64,000 bases of DNA from Methylobacterium adhaesivum (GTDB lineage: Bacteria > Pseudomonadota > Alphaproteobacteria > Rhizobiales > Beijerinckiaceae). The translations under genes were made by a program, and so were the position numbers. The stretch is taken from contig NZ_BPQD01000014.1 of NCBI RefSeq assembly GCF_022179065.1, positions 142,850 through 206,849 on the forward strand, given 5' to 3'. Every line of letters begins with the position of its first letter. The first letter of the stretch is position 1. The notes under the pieces were generated by a model. It ran no database searches. It saw nothing but the letters and a program-made list of their open reading frames with translations, and was not told where the DNA came from. This document shows, piece after piece, positions 9,316 to 18,931 of the stretch.

Positions 9316-11631
9316 TCATGCTTGATCAAGTGCCTGGACGTCCGGGAGCGACAGGTCGAAGGTACAGCCGACCATGCGCCGGGCATGAGCGGGTGGACGG
9401 GACATGGCAGCCTTGAGAGCCTCTTCGGAACCGACGAGAACTACCGCCTCCTCGGCCCGGGTCAGCGCCGTGTAGACCCAGGTAGGGTCCATATTCCGGG
9501 CTTCGATCAGGGCGACCACCACGGTGCGTGCCTGGCTTCCCTGAGCCCGGTGGCAACTTACGGCGTAGGCTAGGGCCAGGTCGAACAGGTCCTTGTCCGT
9601 GAGGGTGACGGTTTCCCCATCGAACTCGCACGTCACCGTGCCCAGGTCCTCGTCGACGGCCGTGACATGTCCGAGGCTGCCGTTGCGCAACCCCTTCTCG
9701 TAGTCGTTTCGTAGGAACGTAACCGGCTCGCCGACGCAGAACTCGTTGCCCATGTAACCACGTACGCTCTCCACCTTTCCAGGATCGGCGGCCTCCAGCG
9801 ACGCGACGTGGGCCGAGTGGAGGCGGTGATTGAGATGCCGGACCGTGCCGTCCGGCGCGGCGGCACGGCTGTTCACGGCCGAAAGCACCATCAAGCCCGT
9901 GGAATCCGGACCATGACGGCCCAGATCCGCGACGACACGCTCAACGGACTCGCTCACCTCGCCCGGTTCCACCACCAGAAAGCTCACTCCGGGACGTCCC
10001 GGCTGATAGGCGGGGAGGACCGGGATGCGACTTCCCCGTACCTCTCGGGAGATGGCCGGGATACCACTCCCATCCGACTGTCGGTGCACGGTCTCAAGCC
10101 GCGACGTGATGCCCCGCTGTTCCACAAGGTGATGGAAGATCAGGCCGAACCCGACAGGAGGCAGTTGGAAGGCGTCACCAACCAGGAGCAGGCGACAGCC
10201 TTGCGGCATCGCGTCGACGAGGCGGTGCATCTGACTGAGGTCGACCATCGAAGCCTCGTCGATGACCAGGAGCGTGCGGTTGGTGAGCAGCGGAAGCTCC
10301 CGTCCGGCATCGGGGGCAGCCTGCCGCTGGCTAGTCCCTCCCCACTGAGTTTGGCCGTCGACTCGCTTCTCCAAGCCGAGGATGAGACGATGAATGGTCA
10401 CCGCGGGCGATTGCCCAGGTTCGCTGCGACCCGTGCCCTCCGTCAGCCTCAGCGCGGCCTTGCCTGACAGGGCGGCCATCTGGACGTGGCCACCCAGGTG
10501 TTCCCAAAGGTCAACGATGGCTCGGCAGGTGGCCGTCTTTCCCGTACCGGCTCCTCCGGTCAGACAGGCCAGTGGCCGGCCCATTACGGCAAGCACGGCG
10601 TCGCGCTGTTCGGGGTGAAGCGAACGACCCCGGTTTTCCACCATCGCGAGGAGCCGCCGCAGGTCCACCGCGGACGGGATCTTGACGCCGGTACGCTCGC
10701 GGCCGCCGGCGAGACGTCGGAAACGGACCAGGAGGTCTTCCTCAAGCACCGCGCAACCGGGAGAACGCCACAGGTCTCCGGACTCGATCAGCGCATGGTT
10801 CGCCATCCCGACACGTACCACCTCCTCGTCCAGTTCCATCTCCGCATCCAGCCCGAGCTTCTTGGCAACGCGGCTTCCCAGGACGGAACGGTGAACCGCC
10901 GTGTCTCCCTCTCGAATGGCGTCCAGCATGACGGCGTCGATTGCACCGACGATACGTGTCGGGTGGGTATGCGCATCCCCGATGCCGCCACGGGCCTTGA
11001 GGATGCGAAGGGCGAGGGGATCGACCTTCGACCAGGGCAAGGGGCCTGACAGCACGTAGGGATTACGCTGGAGGAGGGGCAGCGCCTCGGGACCGAACAG
11101 GCGCAGGATACGCCGTACCGTTCCGCCGTCCTCCACCCCCTGCTCCTCAAGCCATCGAACCGTCTCGTACTCGCCCTTGGTTTCCGCCAGGGTGCGGAAG
11201 ACGGCGACGGCGAGCCGGGCGGCCAGGTTCGGACGCTCGGGGTCGATGATCTCCGTCAGCTGTTCCAGCGTCACGGACCCATCCAGGAGCCCGTCGAGCC
11301 GCCCCCGCAGGGCTTGCGCGATACGCTTGGCACGCGCCGGGCCCAGGCCGCCCACGACCTGAAGCCAGGGAACGACCAGCTTCCCGGATGGCATGAGACG
11401 AACGAATCCGTCCGGGCGCCCGTAGAATTGGAGGCCATGACGCACGCTTTCGTGCCACTGGCCCTCGATCCGGTAGACCTCCCCGTCAACCGGATGGAAC
11501 GCCTCCCCCTTCGCGACCACCCTGACGCTCTCGCGCCCGGTCGTGATGCCCGAGAAGATGGTGGCCCTATCGCCGGCCCAGACGATGGACGTGACCTGGA
11601 CGGTCAGATGCTGGACAGGTTGGGTGGTCAT
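9316..11631 (-). CDS. RecD2-like superfamily 1 helicase
   Basis: 771 residues. N-terminal RecD2-type region with helix-hairpin-helix-like VGGLGPARAKRIAQAL (about residue 90), then a helicase core: Walker A LTGGAGTGKTATCRAI (about 355), Walker B LLVIDEASMVDLSQM, motif III LLVGDAFQLPPVG, and near the end AYAVSCHRAQGSQ with YTALTRAEE. RecD2 enzymes are 5'-3' DNA helicases, here without RecBC. The start codon overlaps the stop of the upstream coiled-coil gene by 4 nt, so it appears to be the last gene of the integration operon and may act on recombination intermediates. Confidence 0.88.
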   Translation of the reverse strand: MTTQPVQHLTVQVTSIVWAGDRATIFSGITTGRESVRVVAKGEAFHPVDGEVYRIEGQWHESVRHGLQFYGRPDGFVRLMPSGKLVVPWLQVVGGLGPARAKRIAQALRGRLDGLLDGSVTLEQLTEIIDPERPNLAARLAVAVFRTLAETKGEYETVRWLEEQGVEDGGTVRRILRLFGPEALPLLQRNPYVLSGPLPWSKVDPLALRILKARGGIGDAHTHPTRIVGAIDAVMLDAIREGDTAVHRSVLGSRVAKKLGLDAEMELDEEVVRVGMANHALIESGDLWRSPGCAVLEEDLLVRFRRLAGGRERTGVKIPSAVDLRRLLAMVENRGRSLHPEQRDAVLAVMGRPLACLTGGAGTGKTATCRAIVDLWEHLGGHVQMAALSGKAALRLTEGTGRSEPGQSPAVTIHRLILGLEKRVDGQTQWGGTSQRQAAPDAGRELPLLTNRTLLVIDEASMVDLSQMHRLVDAMPQGCRLLLVGDAFQLPPVGFGLIFHHLVEQRGITSRLETVHRQSDGSGIPAISREVRGSRIPVLPAYQPGRPGVSFLVVEPGEVSESVERVVADLGRHGPDSTGLMVLSAVNSRAAAPDGTVRHLNHRLHSAHVASLEAADPGKVESVRGYMGNEFCVGEPVTFLRNDYEKGLRNGSLGHVTAVDEDLGTVTCEFDGETVTLTDKDLFDLALAYAVSCHRAQGSQARTVVVALIEARNMDPTWVYTALTRAEEAVVLVGSEEALKAAMSRPPAHARRMVGCTFDLSLPDVQALDQA

Positions 11632-12131
11632 TGAACGTCGTCCGTACGCAAGACCATGCCGGTGCGTTGGATGAACGCGAAGCGTTCACGAAGGCGGGCG
11701 TTCTCGGCTTCCTTCTCGGCAAGCTTACGTTCGAGGTGAACGATGCGCGCCCTTGCGAGGGCATGTCCCTCGCTCTGGTTCTTCACGTCCTTGCTCAGCC
11801 TGACGATCCGATCCTCCGCCGCATCGCTGGACTTCGCGGTCTCGGTCGTCTTCGTGGCAGTCAGTCCCTGGTCCTGCGCCGCGACGTCGATCAGCGCTCC
11901 CCACTCGGCCTCGTTGTAGACGTACTGTCTCACGCTCTCGGGAACCTCGACGCCCCGTTCCTCGCCCCATTGCCGGAACTCCTGCATCAAGGATCGAACG
12001 TTGATCCGGCCGCCCCGGCTGGGAAGGTTCGGGGATGCACGTCCGCCCTGATCGTATTCGGCGAACCTTTGGTCGAGGAAGGTTCTGAGTTCGTCCAGCA
12101 ACTCTGGCACCGTCGCGGTCCTGGGCATCAA
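11628..12131 (-). CDS. coiled-coil protein of integration module (GinD-like by position)
   Basis: 167 residues. The N-terminal half reads as a helical domain (VPELLDELRTFLDQRFAEY). The C-terminal third (about 115-155) is a predicted coiled coil (HALARARIVHLERKLAEKEA followed by further charged heptads). It overlaps its neighbours by 4 nt at both ends, between the 214-aa gene and the RecD2-like gene, so it is translationally coupled. I do not recognise a specific domain. The position as fourth gene after two tyrosine recombinases matches ginD of GInt islands, which is an inference from order and size. Confidence 0.75.
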   Translation of the reverse strand: MMPRTATVPELLDELRTFLDQRFAEYDQGGRASPNLPSRGGRINVRSLMQEFRQWGEERGVEVPESVRQYVYNEAEWGALIDVAAQDQGLTATKTTETAKSSDAAEDRIVRLSKDVKNQSEGHALARARIVHLERKLAEKEAENARLRERFAFIQRTGMVLRTDDVQ

Positions 12132-12772
12132 ACATCCTCATTGAGCTGATTGCGTGTCCGTGGCTGCTTCCGGAGCCACTCGACGAAGGGCGTCGTGTCG
12201 GGCGGTCCCGCGATGAGGCTCTTGGAGCCGACCTGTGCGGTGTTCCTGATCTCGCCCTTGTCGAGGACGATGCCGAATTCTTCCTCGGTCAGGTGGGTCA
12301 GCAATCGCCCCAACACCGTCGCCGTGCGCTCGAAAGCGATCCGGTACGCCCTGCCCTCACCGTCTCCGTCGGTCGTCGGCGCCGGCAACTCCGCATTGAC
12401 GCCGTTGCGCTCGATCAGCTTCCGTAGCCTCACGTTGTCTCGCCGGAGCAGGTTGGTGTTGATGTCGGCGTCGAGCGCCTTGGCGGCCAGCGCCGCGCGC
12501 GGCCGCACGTCATCCTCCGGAGCTGGGATCAAGCGAGGATTCTCGGCGACGAACCGCAGGATCTCCGCCCGGTAGCGCTTGTTCCGTGACAAGGTCGTGG
12601 CGTGCAGACCGCTGCCCATGGCAACCGCGTTGCGCAGGGCATGGAACGTTTCGTACTTCGTACGGCGCGGGAGGGCCTTGAGGGCACGACGCACCTTCAC
12701 GAGGTTGGCTTCCGTCACCTCCCGCTGGTGGAGACCGAAGTTGTTTTGGCCCTTGCGCGCGCCCACAGTCAC
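12128..12772 (-). CDS. integration-module protein (GinC-like by position)
   Basis: 214 residues, basic and mostly helical, with no motif that I can name. The N-terminal part (residues 20-80) is rich in Arg/Lys and could bind DNA (RRALKALPRRTKYETFHALR); a segment near residue 112 (LLRRDNVRLRKLIE) may form a short coiled coil. The start overlaps the stop of the large recombinase gene by 4 nt (ATGA), and its own stop overlaps the next start in the same way. The conserved linkage suggests an accessory recombination factor. Confidence 0.75.
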   Translation of the reverse strand: MTVGARKGQNNFGLHQREVTEANLVKVRRALKALPRRTKYETFHALRNAVAMGSGLHATTLSRNKRYRAEILRFVAENPRLIPAPEDDVRPRAALAAKALDADINTNLLRRDNVRLRKLIERNGVNAELPAPTTDGDGEGRAYRIAFERTATVLGRLLTHLTEEEFGIVLDKGEIRNTAQVGSKSLIAGPPDTTPFVEWLRKQPRTRNQLNEDV

Positions 12773-15700
12773 TCCTCCGGCGGGGCGGCTAGGCGCGGGC
12801 TTGCGCCCGTACCCGCCAGGGAGCTGACGCTGGAGACGGCCTCCAACGCAGATGCAAACGTCGGGGCAATGCCGTGAGCCTTTAGGGCAAGGTGTAGCCC
12901 CGACACAAAAGCTCGAACCGGATCGACCTCGTAGAGCTCAATCTCCGCCTCGATGGCCCTCATTGATGCGAGTAGCCTCTGCCGCAACTGGATCGCCTGC
13001 GCCCGGAGGACTGGTGTCTCGAAGCCCGGGTGGCCGCTCGCGTCAGTGAGCCTATGCAGGATGAACTCGGCCATGCTCGCGTCGCGCGTGACCATCCTCA
13101 AGTGCAGGCGAACGGCGTCGGGCATCCCGACGTGGAACAAGTCCACTGACGCGTGCCCGAGTTCGTCCAGGCTCCGTGTCAGCGCGAGGAGCGATGTGCG
13201 CCAGCCCTCGTACTCCGTGGCGTCGAGGCGGCGTCGATGCTGCACCGCGTCGACCGTGGCGTCGGGTTCAGACTTCGCCTTGAGACGCTCCACCAGACGG
13301 CCGCCCTCACGGACCTGTTCCAAAAGCTGGCGCATCTTTGCGCCGATAGACGGCAAGTGGTCGACGGACTTGACCGCCAAGGGGCAAACGCCGCACCGCC
13401 GCGGCTCCACGATGACGTCCATGACGTCGCTCGGGCACATCTCCCCGACAGGACAGATGTGCGTCTCGCGGAAAATCACCTGCGACATCGGTGTGGAGCG
13501 CAACCTCATGATGCCATCGACGTCCTGGAGATCCTCGTTAAGGAGGGACAGCGTCTGCAGCCCAAAGGCCGCCTCCGTCCTCACCCGATCCGCCTGGAAG
13601 CTCTTCCGCAGGGCGCTGTTCGCGTTGTCGGCCCGGATGTGGACGGGGTTCTCAGGATCTGGCTCCCAGACAGAGTTCGAGGCGGCGAGCACACGCGCGC
13701 CGACCTGCTCCTGGTTCTCGACCGTGTAGTGGTAGGTTGTCGCCGTGTTGGTGTGTCCCACCAACCACCCCGTGATCTCGATGGGCAGCACGCCGGATCG
13801 AGAGGTGATGAAAGTGGAACGTGCCGAATGGGGCGTATGCTTCAGGCGAACCTTGATCGGCGAGCAAGGACGGCTTTCCTCGCCGTCCAAGTGCATCACG
13901 ACCTTCGGCATGCCCGTGAGCGGATCCATTTCGGGAACGTATCGCCACATCCCATTAGAGGCCTGCGAGTTCAATGCTCGCCGATGCCAGAGACAGAACG
14001 AGACGAGGAAACGATCCCACGTCGTCGTATAGGCTTGGTTTGATACCGGGTATTCCTGGTATGGCGACCGGAACAGGGGGAAGACTGGGGCGAACCGCGT
14101 GTACTCCCGTCTCTCGTACTGAACGGCGACTTCCTGAAAGTCGTCGACCATTTGATCTTGGAATGCCGCCTCGCGCATCAGAACCTCAAAGGCCCTACGC
14201 ACGATCAGCGTATTCCACGGACGGTCCCGAACCTTGTCGGTATTGACCTGCAATGGCATGAGCTCCGCCCCAGCCATGTTGCCGGCGGCCAGACGGTGGA
14301 ATGCCTTCTTGCAAAGCCACTGGACTCCTTGGAAACGAATGCCCGTTTCCAAGGCGACGATGATCATCCGCAGGCTCGAAAGGTGCGGAAGGACGACCTT
14401 GCTCACCTCCTGGGCACCAAGCTTCACGGACCGCTCCGCCCATGTGGCGAGTTGTGGTACCTCCGAGATGGTGTAGCTATTGCCATCGTATTCAAAGGTA
14501 ACGTTCAGTCCGTATTCTGATGCCTTGAAGGCCTCGCTCTTGCGTACCCTTCTCCAGATGCCCTTCACGTCTGACTTAGTAAGCTTCCCCGCGAGAATTT
14601 GGTTTGAGATCTCGATGAAGAAGCTCTCGCAAGCATAAGCGTATCGCAGGATGAACGGCATGAGAGCCTTGGGAATGGGCGTCTTATTCGTCTTCTGCGG
14701 GGACCGGCTGATGTTCCTGTCAAACTCCGGCATCACTGGATTTACGAAATCTTGTCGTGAAAAATTGAGCTTCGGCGCCTGTGCCCTGCAGAACTCAAAG
14801 AAACGAAAGGCAAACGAGATAAAGGCGTTGAGCCCATTATCTCCCTTGCTCATGCGGATGTCCCGGTAGAAATCCAGGAGCGGAACGGGGGCCGCGCCGT
14901 TTTCCATGCCCTCGACCCAGTTGCCGAAGCGCGTGAACTGGGACGGGTCTGTAGGGAGACTGACGTCCAGACCCGGGTGGAGCTCGATCCACCACGGAAG
15001 GTAGCAGCATAGGTAATCCTGGATAAGATGACGGCGGGTTTCTGCCTTCCCGAGGGACTCGTATCCTTGTCGCACCCGGTGCGCAAAGAACTCGTCGAGC
15101 GCTGAAGACCATGTAGACCAAAGGTCGACCGGGAATGCATGCATCCGCGTCGGATACGGGTTTCCCTTGTTGCGGAACGTCCCGCGCATCCTCAACGCCT
15201 TCATGTAGACGAGGATATCCTCAGGAGCGTTGACCTTGTTAGCCAACAACTCGAACTTCACGTCCTGTAGGACCTTCTCGCCATCAAGGACCGCATGCCG
15301 GAAGTCCTCACGATTTTCGTCGTCGATGAGGTCGAGTTGGGCGGCGGCAAGGCGCCGGGCATAGGCTTGGTTCGGTACGCTCGCTTGAGCACGACGAACG
15401 CTCTCGGGATCGGCAAGAAGTTCGGAAGGCGTCATATCGCCGACGCCCCTGAGGTGAAGATGGACCCAGTAGCGATAGCTTCTGATATCATCCAGGGAGT
15501 ACGCGAACCCGTGTCCCTGACCAGACTTTGCGATGTGCGCGAGGGCTGCCAAGATCGCAGTCGACGGCTGGCTGTCGCGTACTCCCGGAAGTCCACCCGA
15601 ACGGATCTTTCTAACGACCTCCATTGTCGATGGGCCGAACAAGTCCAGGTCAATGTCTGAGAATGAACGCCAGCCCGACGCAAGGACAAGGCTTAGTCCC

Positions 15701-16350
15701 AGTGTGCTGCTTTGAGCGTCGGGATTATCGAATTGACAAGTTGCCAGGGCAGGTGCGAGCTTTCGGAATTGCTCGTTCCAGACGTCGGTTCGAAGTCTGA
15801 ATGTCAACGGAAGACGGACCAAACCGTCACTCCACATCATAAAATAAGCATACTTGAACCACAAAGTGATAACTCCGCGCGTCTTCTGCGCCATCGGAGG
15901 AATTCTAAGGGCACTTTCCACCTTTCTAAGCTTTTCCTTAGGTGGATTGTTTGTATCAAGACGATCCAGCATCAGAAATGCATCGATGAATTCATGGACG
16001 CTCATCACCTTGGCTGCGGCCAGTAGCTGCTTGCGAATACGCAGCATGGTGCTGACGCGAGTCGTGATCTCGCCGCGACGACCCCGAGCAATGTCGATTT
16101 CCGCGGCCTCTTGAACGCGTTGTGCGAACTGGGTTTGCAGTTGCTCCGTCTTGCCCACGACGATCAGACCATCCGTGAGGTTGATGACCGGGATGTCGAA
16201 CCGAGGGTGCCGCAACTCATCCGGCGGGCTGATTGGAACACTTTGCGGCCCAGCGGCAGCCGACGGGTCGTAGGTAGTGCCTTCGGAGGAAGGAAGCTCA
16301 ACCGACGTGGCAATGGCGACTTGGGCATTCTCAGGTACATGCTTGTTCAT
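12769..16350 (-). CDS. very large tyrosine recombinase (GinB-like)
   Basis: 1193 residues, about three times a normal integrase. The catalytic set is visible in the C-terminal half: Box I Arg in ALETGIRFQGVQWL, Box II HxxR in TPHSARSTFIT, then GWLVGHTNTATTYHYTV with the GH and the candidate nucleophilic Tyr. After the catalytic domain, a Cys-rich stretch (ICPVGEMCPS ... RRCGVCPLAV) looks like a zinc-binding knot, followed by about 180 helical residues. The start at MNKHVPENAQ is chosen for its GAGGAG ribosome-binding site. The gene contains more AT-rich runs than its neighbours (for example 15840-15990), a sign of foreign origin. Confidence 0.88.
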   Translation of the reverse strand: MNKHVPENAQVAIATSVELPSSEGTTYDPSAAAGPQSVPISPPDELRHPRFDIPVINLTDGLIVVGKTEQLQTQFAQRVQEAAEIDIARGRRGEITTRVSTMLRIRKQLLAAAKVMSVHEFIDAFLMLDRLDTNNPPKEKLRKVESALRIPPMAQKTRGVITLWFKYAYFMMWSDGLVRLPLTFRLRTDVWNEQFRKLAPALATCQFDNPDAQSSTLGLSLVLASGWRSFSDIDLDLFGPSTMEVVRKIRSGGLPGVRDSQPSTAILAALAHIAKSGQGHGFAYSLDDIRSYRYWVHLHLRGVGDMTPSELLADPESVRRAQASVPNQAYARRLAAAQLDLIDDENREDFRHAVLDGEKVLQDVKFELLANKVNAPEDILVYMKALRMRGTFRNKGNPYPTRMHAFPVDLWSTWSSALDEFFAHRVRQGYESLGKAETRRHLIQDYLCCYLPWWIELHPGLDVSLPTDPSQFTRFGNWVEGMENGAAPVPLLDFYRDIRMSKGDNGLNAFISFAFRFFEFCRAQAPKLNFSRQDFVNPVMPEFDRNISRSPQKTNKTPIPKALMPFILRYAYACESFFIEISNQILAGKLTKSDVKGIWRRVRKSEAFKASEYGLNVTFEYDGNSYTISEVPQLATWAERSVKLGAQEVSKVVLPHLSSLRMIIVALETGIRFQGVQWLCKKAFHRLAAGNMAGAELMPLQVNTDKVRDRPWNTLIVRRAFEVLMREAAFQDQMVDDFQEVAVQYERREYTRFAPVFPLFRSPYQEYPVSNQAYTTTWDRFLVSFCLWHRRALNSQASNGMWRYVPEMDPLTGMPKVVMHLDGEESRPCSPIKVRLKHTPHSARSTFITSRSGVLPIEITGWLVGHTNTATTYHYTVENQEQVGARVLAASNSVWEPDPENPVHIRADNANSALRKSFQADRVRTEAAFGLQTLSLLNEDLQDVDGIMRLRSTPMSQVIFRETHICPVGEMCPSDVMDVIVEPRRCGVCPLAVKSVDHLPSIGAKMRQLLEQVREGGRLVERLKAKSEPDATVDAVQHRRRLDATEYEGWRTSLLALTRSLDELGHASVDLFHVGMPDAVRLHLRMVTRDASMAEFILHRLTDASGHPGFETPVLRAQAIQLRQRLLASMRAIEAEIELYEVDPVRAFVSGLHLALKAHGIAPTFASALEAVSSVSSLAGTGASPRLAAPPEE

Positions 16351-17039
16351 TTGAGGCTCCTCGGGCTGGCGTCCGAGGCGCTGGGGCTTTCCCCGGCGGT
16401 CGTCGGACAAGGCATCGCCATCCCGGGGAGCGCCTCGGGCCGGACATCGACTGTGCTGTGGGATTTCAGTCCGCTTGATCGGCTGCCGCGCGGGGCGCGG
16501 CGCCTGTTCGGACGTGACCATCAGGCAGTCGGGGACCGGAGAACCGAGGACCCGACGCCATCAGGGCGGTCGTATTCGCGATAAAACAATCATGGGTTGG
16601 GCTCCGGGAGCCGCCGAGACACAGCTGAAGCGCAAGTGAGACTGCGCGGTGCCCATGGCGGTGGTTGGGTTCTGCAAGGGAGAGGGAGCAGGTTCCGCGT
16701 AACCTCGAACAAGGGCGCACCCCTGCAAGGCTGATCTCGGAACAGGTGGTAATTCCAGCCTTCCAGGCACCGGTTGCATCCGGGATGCGGGAAGGTTCTT
16801 AAGCGGCCAGGTCCACCAGCCGCAGGTCAGCAGCGACCCTAGGCTATTAAGCCGGTTTTGCTTAAGGCCTGCGCGAACGCGGCCTGAATTATTGCGAAGC
16901 TGCTCATGTGTGCCAGCTGAACATATCGGAGGGGCCTGCGTCCAGGAAAAGCGTCCGCTATACGGAACCTCTTCATGGCCAAGGTTTACGGTCCCTAATT
17001 GAAAAACGAGAAATTGCGAAAGACGGGACCTTACGAAGC
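16351..17039. other. non-coding gap between the two recombinase genes
   Basis: About 690 bp with no protein-like frame. It should contain the promoter of the large recombinase operon. A cluster of TTAAG words lies at 16798-16875 (TTCTTAAGCGGCC, CTATTAAGCCGG, GCTTAAGGCC), some palindromic, and could be operator or accessory recombination sites. The stretch 16860-17040 is more AT-rich than the surroundings. No terminator or RNA gene recognised. Confidence 0.4.
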
Positions 17040-18509
17040 TTAGTCCTCCCTCCTGCCCGGTGGCAGTCGACGTTGGAAGGCCCCCTCCTTCTCGATCCGG
17101 TCCGCCGTCTTACGCAGTCGCTCGGCGATGCTGGTTGGCAGGAAATGCCTTCCAGCATCCGCGGAGGCGTCCATGCCCGCGAAGACGACCTCATCTGCTG
17201 CCTCGACCCTCGCCTGGACGATATGCGTGTCATGCCGGGCATAGACCTTCGTGCTCTCGATGCTCTTATGACCCATCAGCATCTGGACCTCGGTGAGCTT
17301 CAGGCCGGGCCCGCCAGGGACGGGAATGAAGTTCAGCATGTAGATGCCATAGCTGTGCCGTAGGGAATGCAGCGTCCAGACGTGATCGGGTGCTTCCGGA
17401 GGACCTTGCACGTCGGCGCGGAGTACGGCCCTCTTGAACTGCTTCTGGTGGGCGGCGTCGCTGGCCTCCACCAACGGACGTGCCCTATCGCGGCTGTCCA
17501 GCTTCTGGAAAAGGAAGTCGTTCTCGTGGTCGGTCGTCCCGACGAACTCTTGACTAAGATAGGCGCGAAGGGCCTCCCAGAAGCTGGTCTGAACCGGTTC
17601 ATACATGTAAACCCGGCTCATGGTGCGCCCCTTGAAGCGCAGGAACTCTCCCTTCGGCATCTCACGACCGAATCGGCTCAAGTTGGGGTCATGAACCCAG
17701 ATCTCCCCGGTCGAGGGGTCTACGTCATCGAACCGAAGATTGAGGGCTTCGTGCAAGCGAAGGCCTCCACCGGCAAGGAGAGACCACAGTGCTCGATCCC
17801 GATGACTCGTCGCGCAGGCCAGCAGGTCTGCCAGCCTGTCCAGAGGAAACTCCTTGTTCTCAATGCCGACCCGCGTCTGGCGGCCGAGGGGCGCTTCCAG
17901 GTGCCTCGGTCGGTCAATTCGATTGAGAATGCGGATGTTGCCGCCAAGCAAGGATTGCTTCAGGCGCACCCTGTCGAAGTGCGACCATCGCCGCACACCG
18001 TCGATGGCTGCATAGGTCGTGCGCAGGTCCAGCCAGTCCACGGCCACGTTCTCGTCGCTCAGGGCGGACATTGCCTTCAGCGCCTCATTCCGCGCAAACG
18101 CGAGGAAATGGTTCACCGCGGCCAGGGTCGGGAGGAAGCTGGCTGGCGCGAGTCCGGCGAAGCCGATCTCCCCGGCGTAAGTAGCGAGCGTTGGGAACTC
18201 GGCCCACGCGACCCTAGGTCCATCCCTGAGAAAGATCGGGTAGGCTGTGAAAGCCTCGGAGATGTCATCGGGCCGGGCTGCCTGGCCGAAAACCTCGCAT
18301 TCGATGAGGTAGTCGACAAACCGCGCCGCGGACTCGACGTAACGCTTCAGGCTCGTCGCGCGATTGCCGCGGCCGTCGATATAGCGCCTGAACCGTAGCA
18401 GCGCGTCGATCTCATAGCCGTCGTCGTTGACGAAGATCTCCTCGGACTTGCCGGTATCCTGTCGCCGGATCACGGTCCGGGTGAGATGCTTCAGTGGCAT
18501 CGCCATCAT
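17040..18509 (-). CDS. tyrosine recombinase / integrase (GinA-like)
   Basis: 489 residues. An N-terminal SAM-like core-binding region (GNRATSLKRYVESAARFVDY, about 48-70) precedes the catalytic domain: Box I Arg in LAGGGLRLHEALNLRFDDVD, Box II in LHSLRHSYGIYM, then LMGHKSIESTKVYARHD with the His and the catalytic Tyr. It catalyses strand exchange at att sites through a covalent phosphotyrosine. It is first in the minus-strand integration module, separated from the second recombinase by about 690 bp. A GTTCAGGAGATG context supports the start; an internal ATG two codons later is possible. Confidence 0.93.
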   Translation of the reverse strand: MMAMPLKHLTRTVIRRQDTGKSEEIFVNDDGYEIDALLRFRRYIDGRGNRATSLKRYVESAARFVDYLIECEVFGQAARPDDISEAFTAYPIFLRDGPRVAWAEFPTLATYAGEIGFAGLAPASFLPTLAAVNHFLAFARNEALKAMSALSDENVAVDWLDLRTTYAAIDGVRRWSHFDRVRLKQSLLGGNIRILNRIDRPRHLEAPLGRQTRVGIENKEFPLDRLADLLACATSHRDRALWSLLAGGGLRLHEALNLRFDDVDPSTGEIWVHDPNLSRFGREMPKGEFLRFKGRTMSRVYMYEPVQTSFWEALRAYLSQEFVGTTDHENDFLFQKLDSRDRARPLVEASDAAHQKQFKRAVLRADVQGPPEAPDHVWTLHSLRHSYGIYMLNFIPVPGGPGLKLTEVQMLMGHKSIESTKVYARHDTHIVQARVEAADEVVFAGMDASADAGRHFLPTSIAERLRKTADRIEKEGAFQRRLPPGRRED

Positions 18510-18685
18510 CTCCTGAACGGTTGGCGTCGCACGAAATTCGAGCCTGTCGCGGCGTCGTGAAGCTTCATCTGCAGCGCCGGCGCATGCGACGGGTTCGACT
18601 TCGACAGATGTCGGCCGGGTCGCTTAACGCGCCGGCTCCGCCTCGGCGGCCTCGTCCAGGATCTGGACGAGGCCGCACCACCCGA

Positions 18686-18931
18686 TCACGGGGTCTTCTG
18701 GATCGATCCCGGCCGCGCCGGCGGCAGGGGGAATTTCACGACATTGCCGACCGCACGTGGTCGCATGGCCCGCTCCAGGGCGGCCTCCTCGGCCAACTGC
18801 AATCCGAGTTCGATCTCGACCATGACGGCTCCCAACATCGCATCGAAGCTAATGGGATCAAGGTCACGACGAACCCTGAGGATTCCCTTCATCAGGAGGG
18901 CGACCTGGTCGTCAAGCTCGGACTCATTCAT
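18686..18931 (-). CDS. small protein overlapping the FtsH-like protease gene
   Basis: 81 residues, acidic N-terminal half and predicted helical throughout (NESELDDQVALLMKGILRVR ... AMLGAVMVEIELGLQLAEEA). No signal peptide or membrane segment. Its ATG lies 8 nt inside the 3' end of the upstream protease gene, so the two are translationally coupled. It could be an adaptor, substrate or inhibitor of that protease; nothing in the sequence decides this. Confidence 0.65.
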   Translation of the reverse strand: MNESELDDQVALLMKGILRVRRDLDPISFDAMLGAVMVEIELGLQLAEEAALERAMRPRAVGNVVKFPLPPARPGSIQKTP

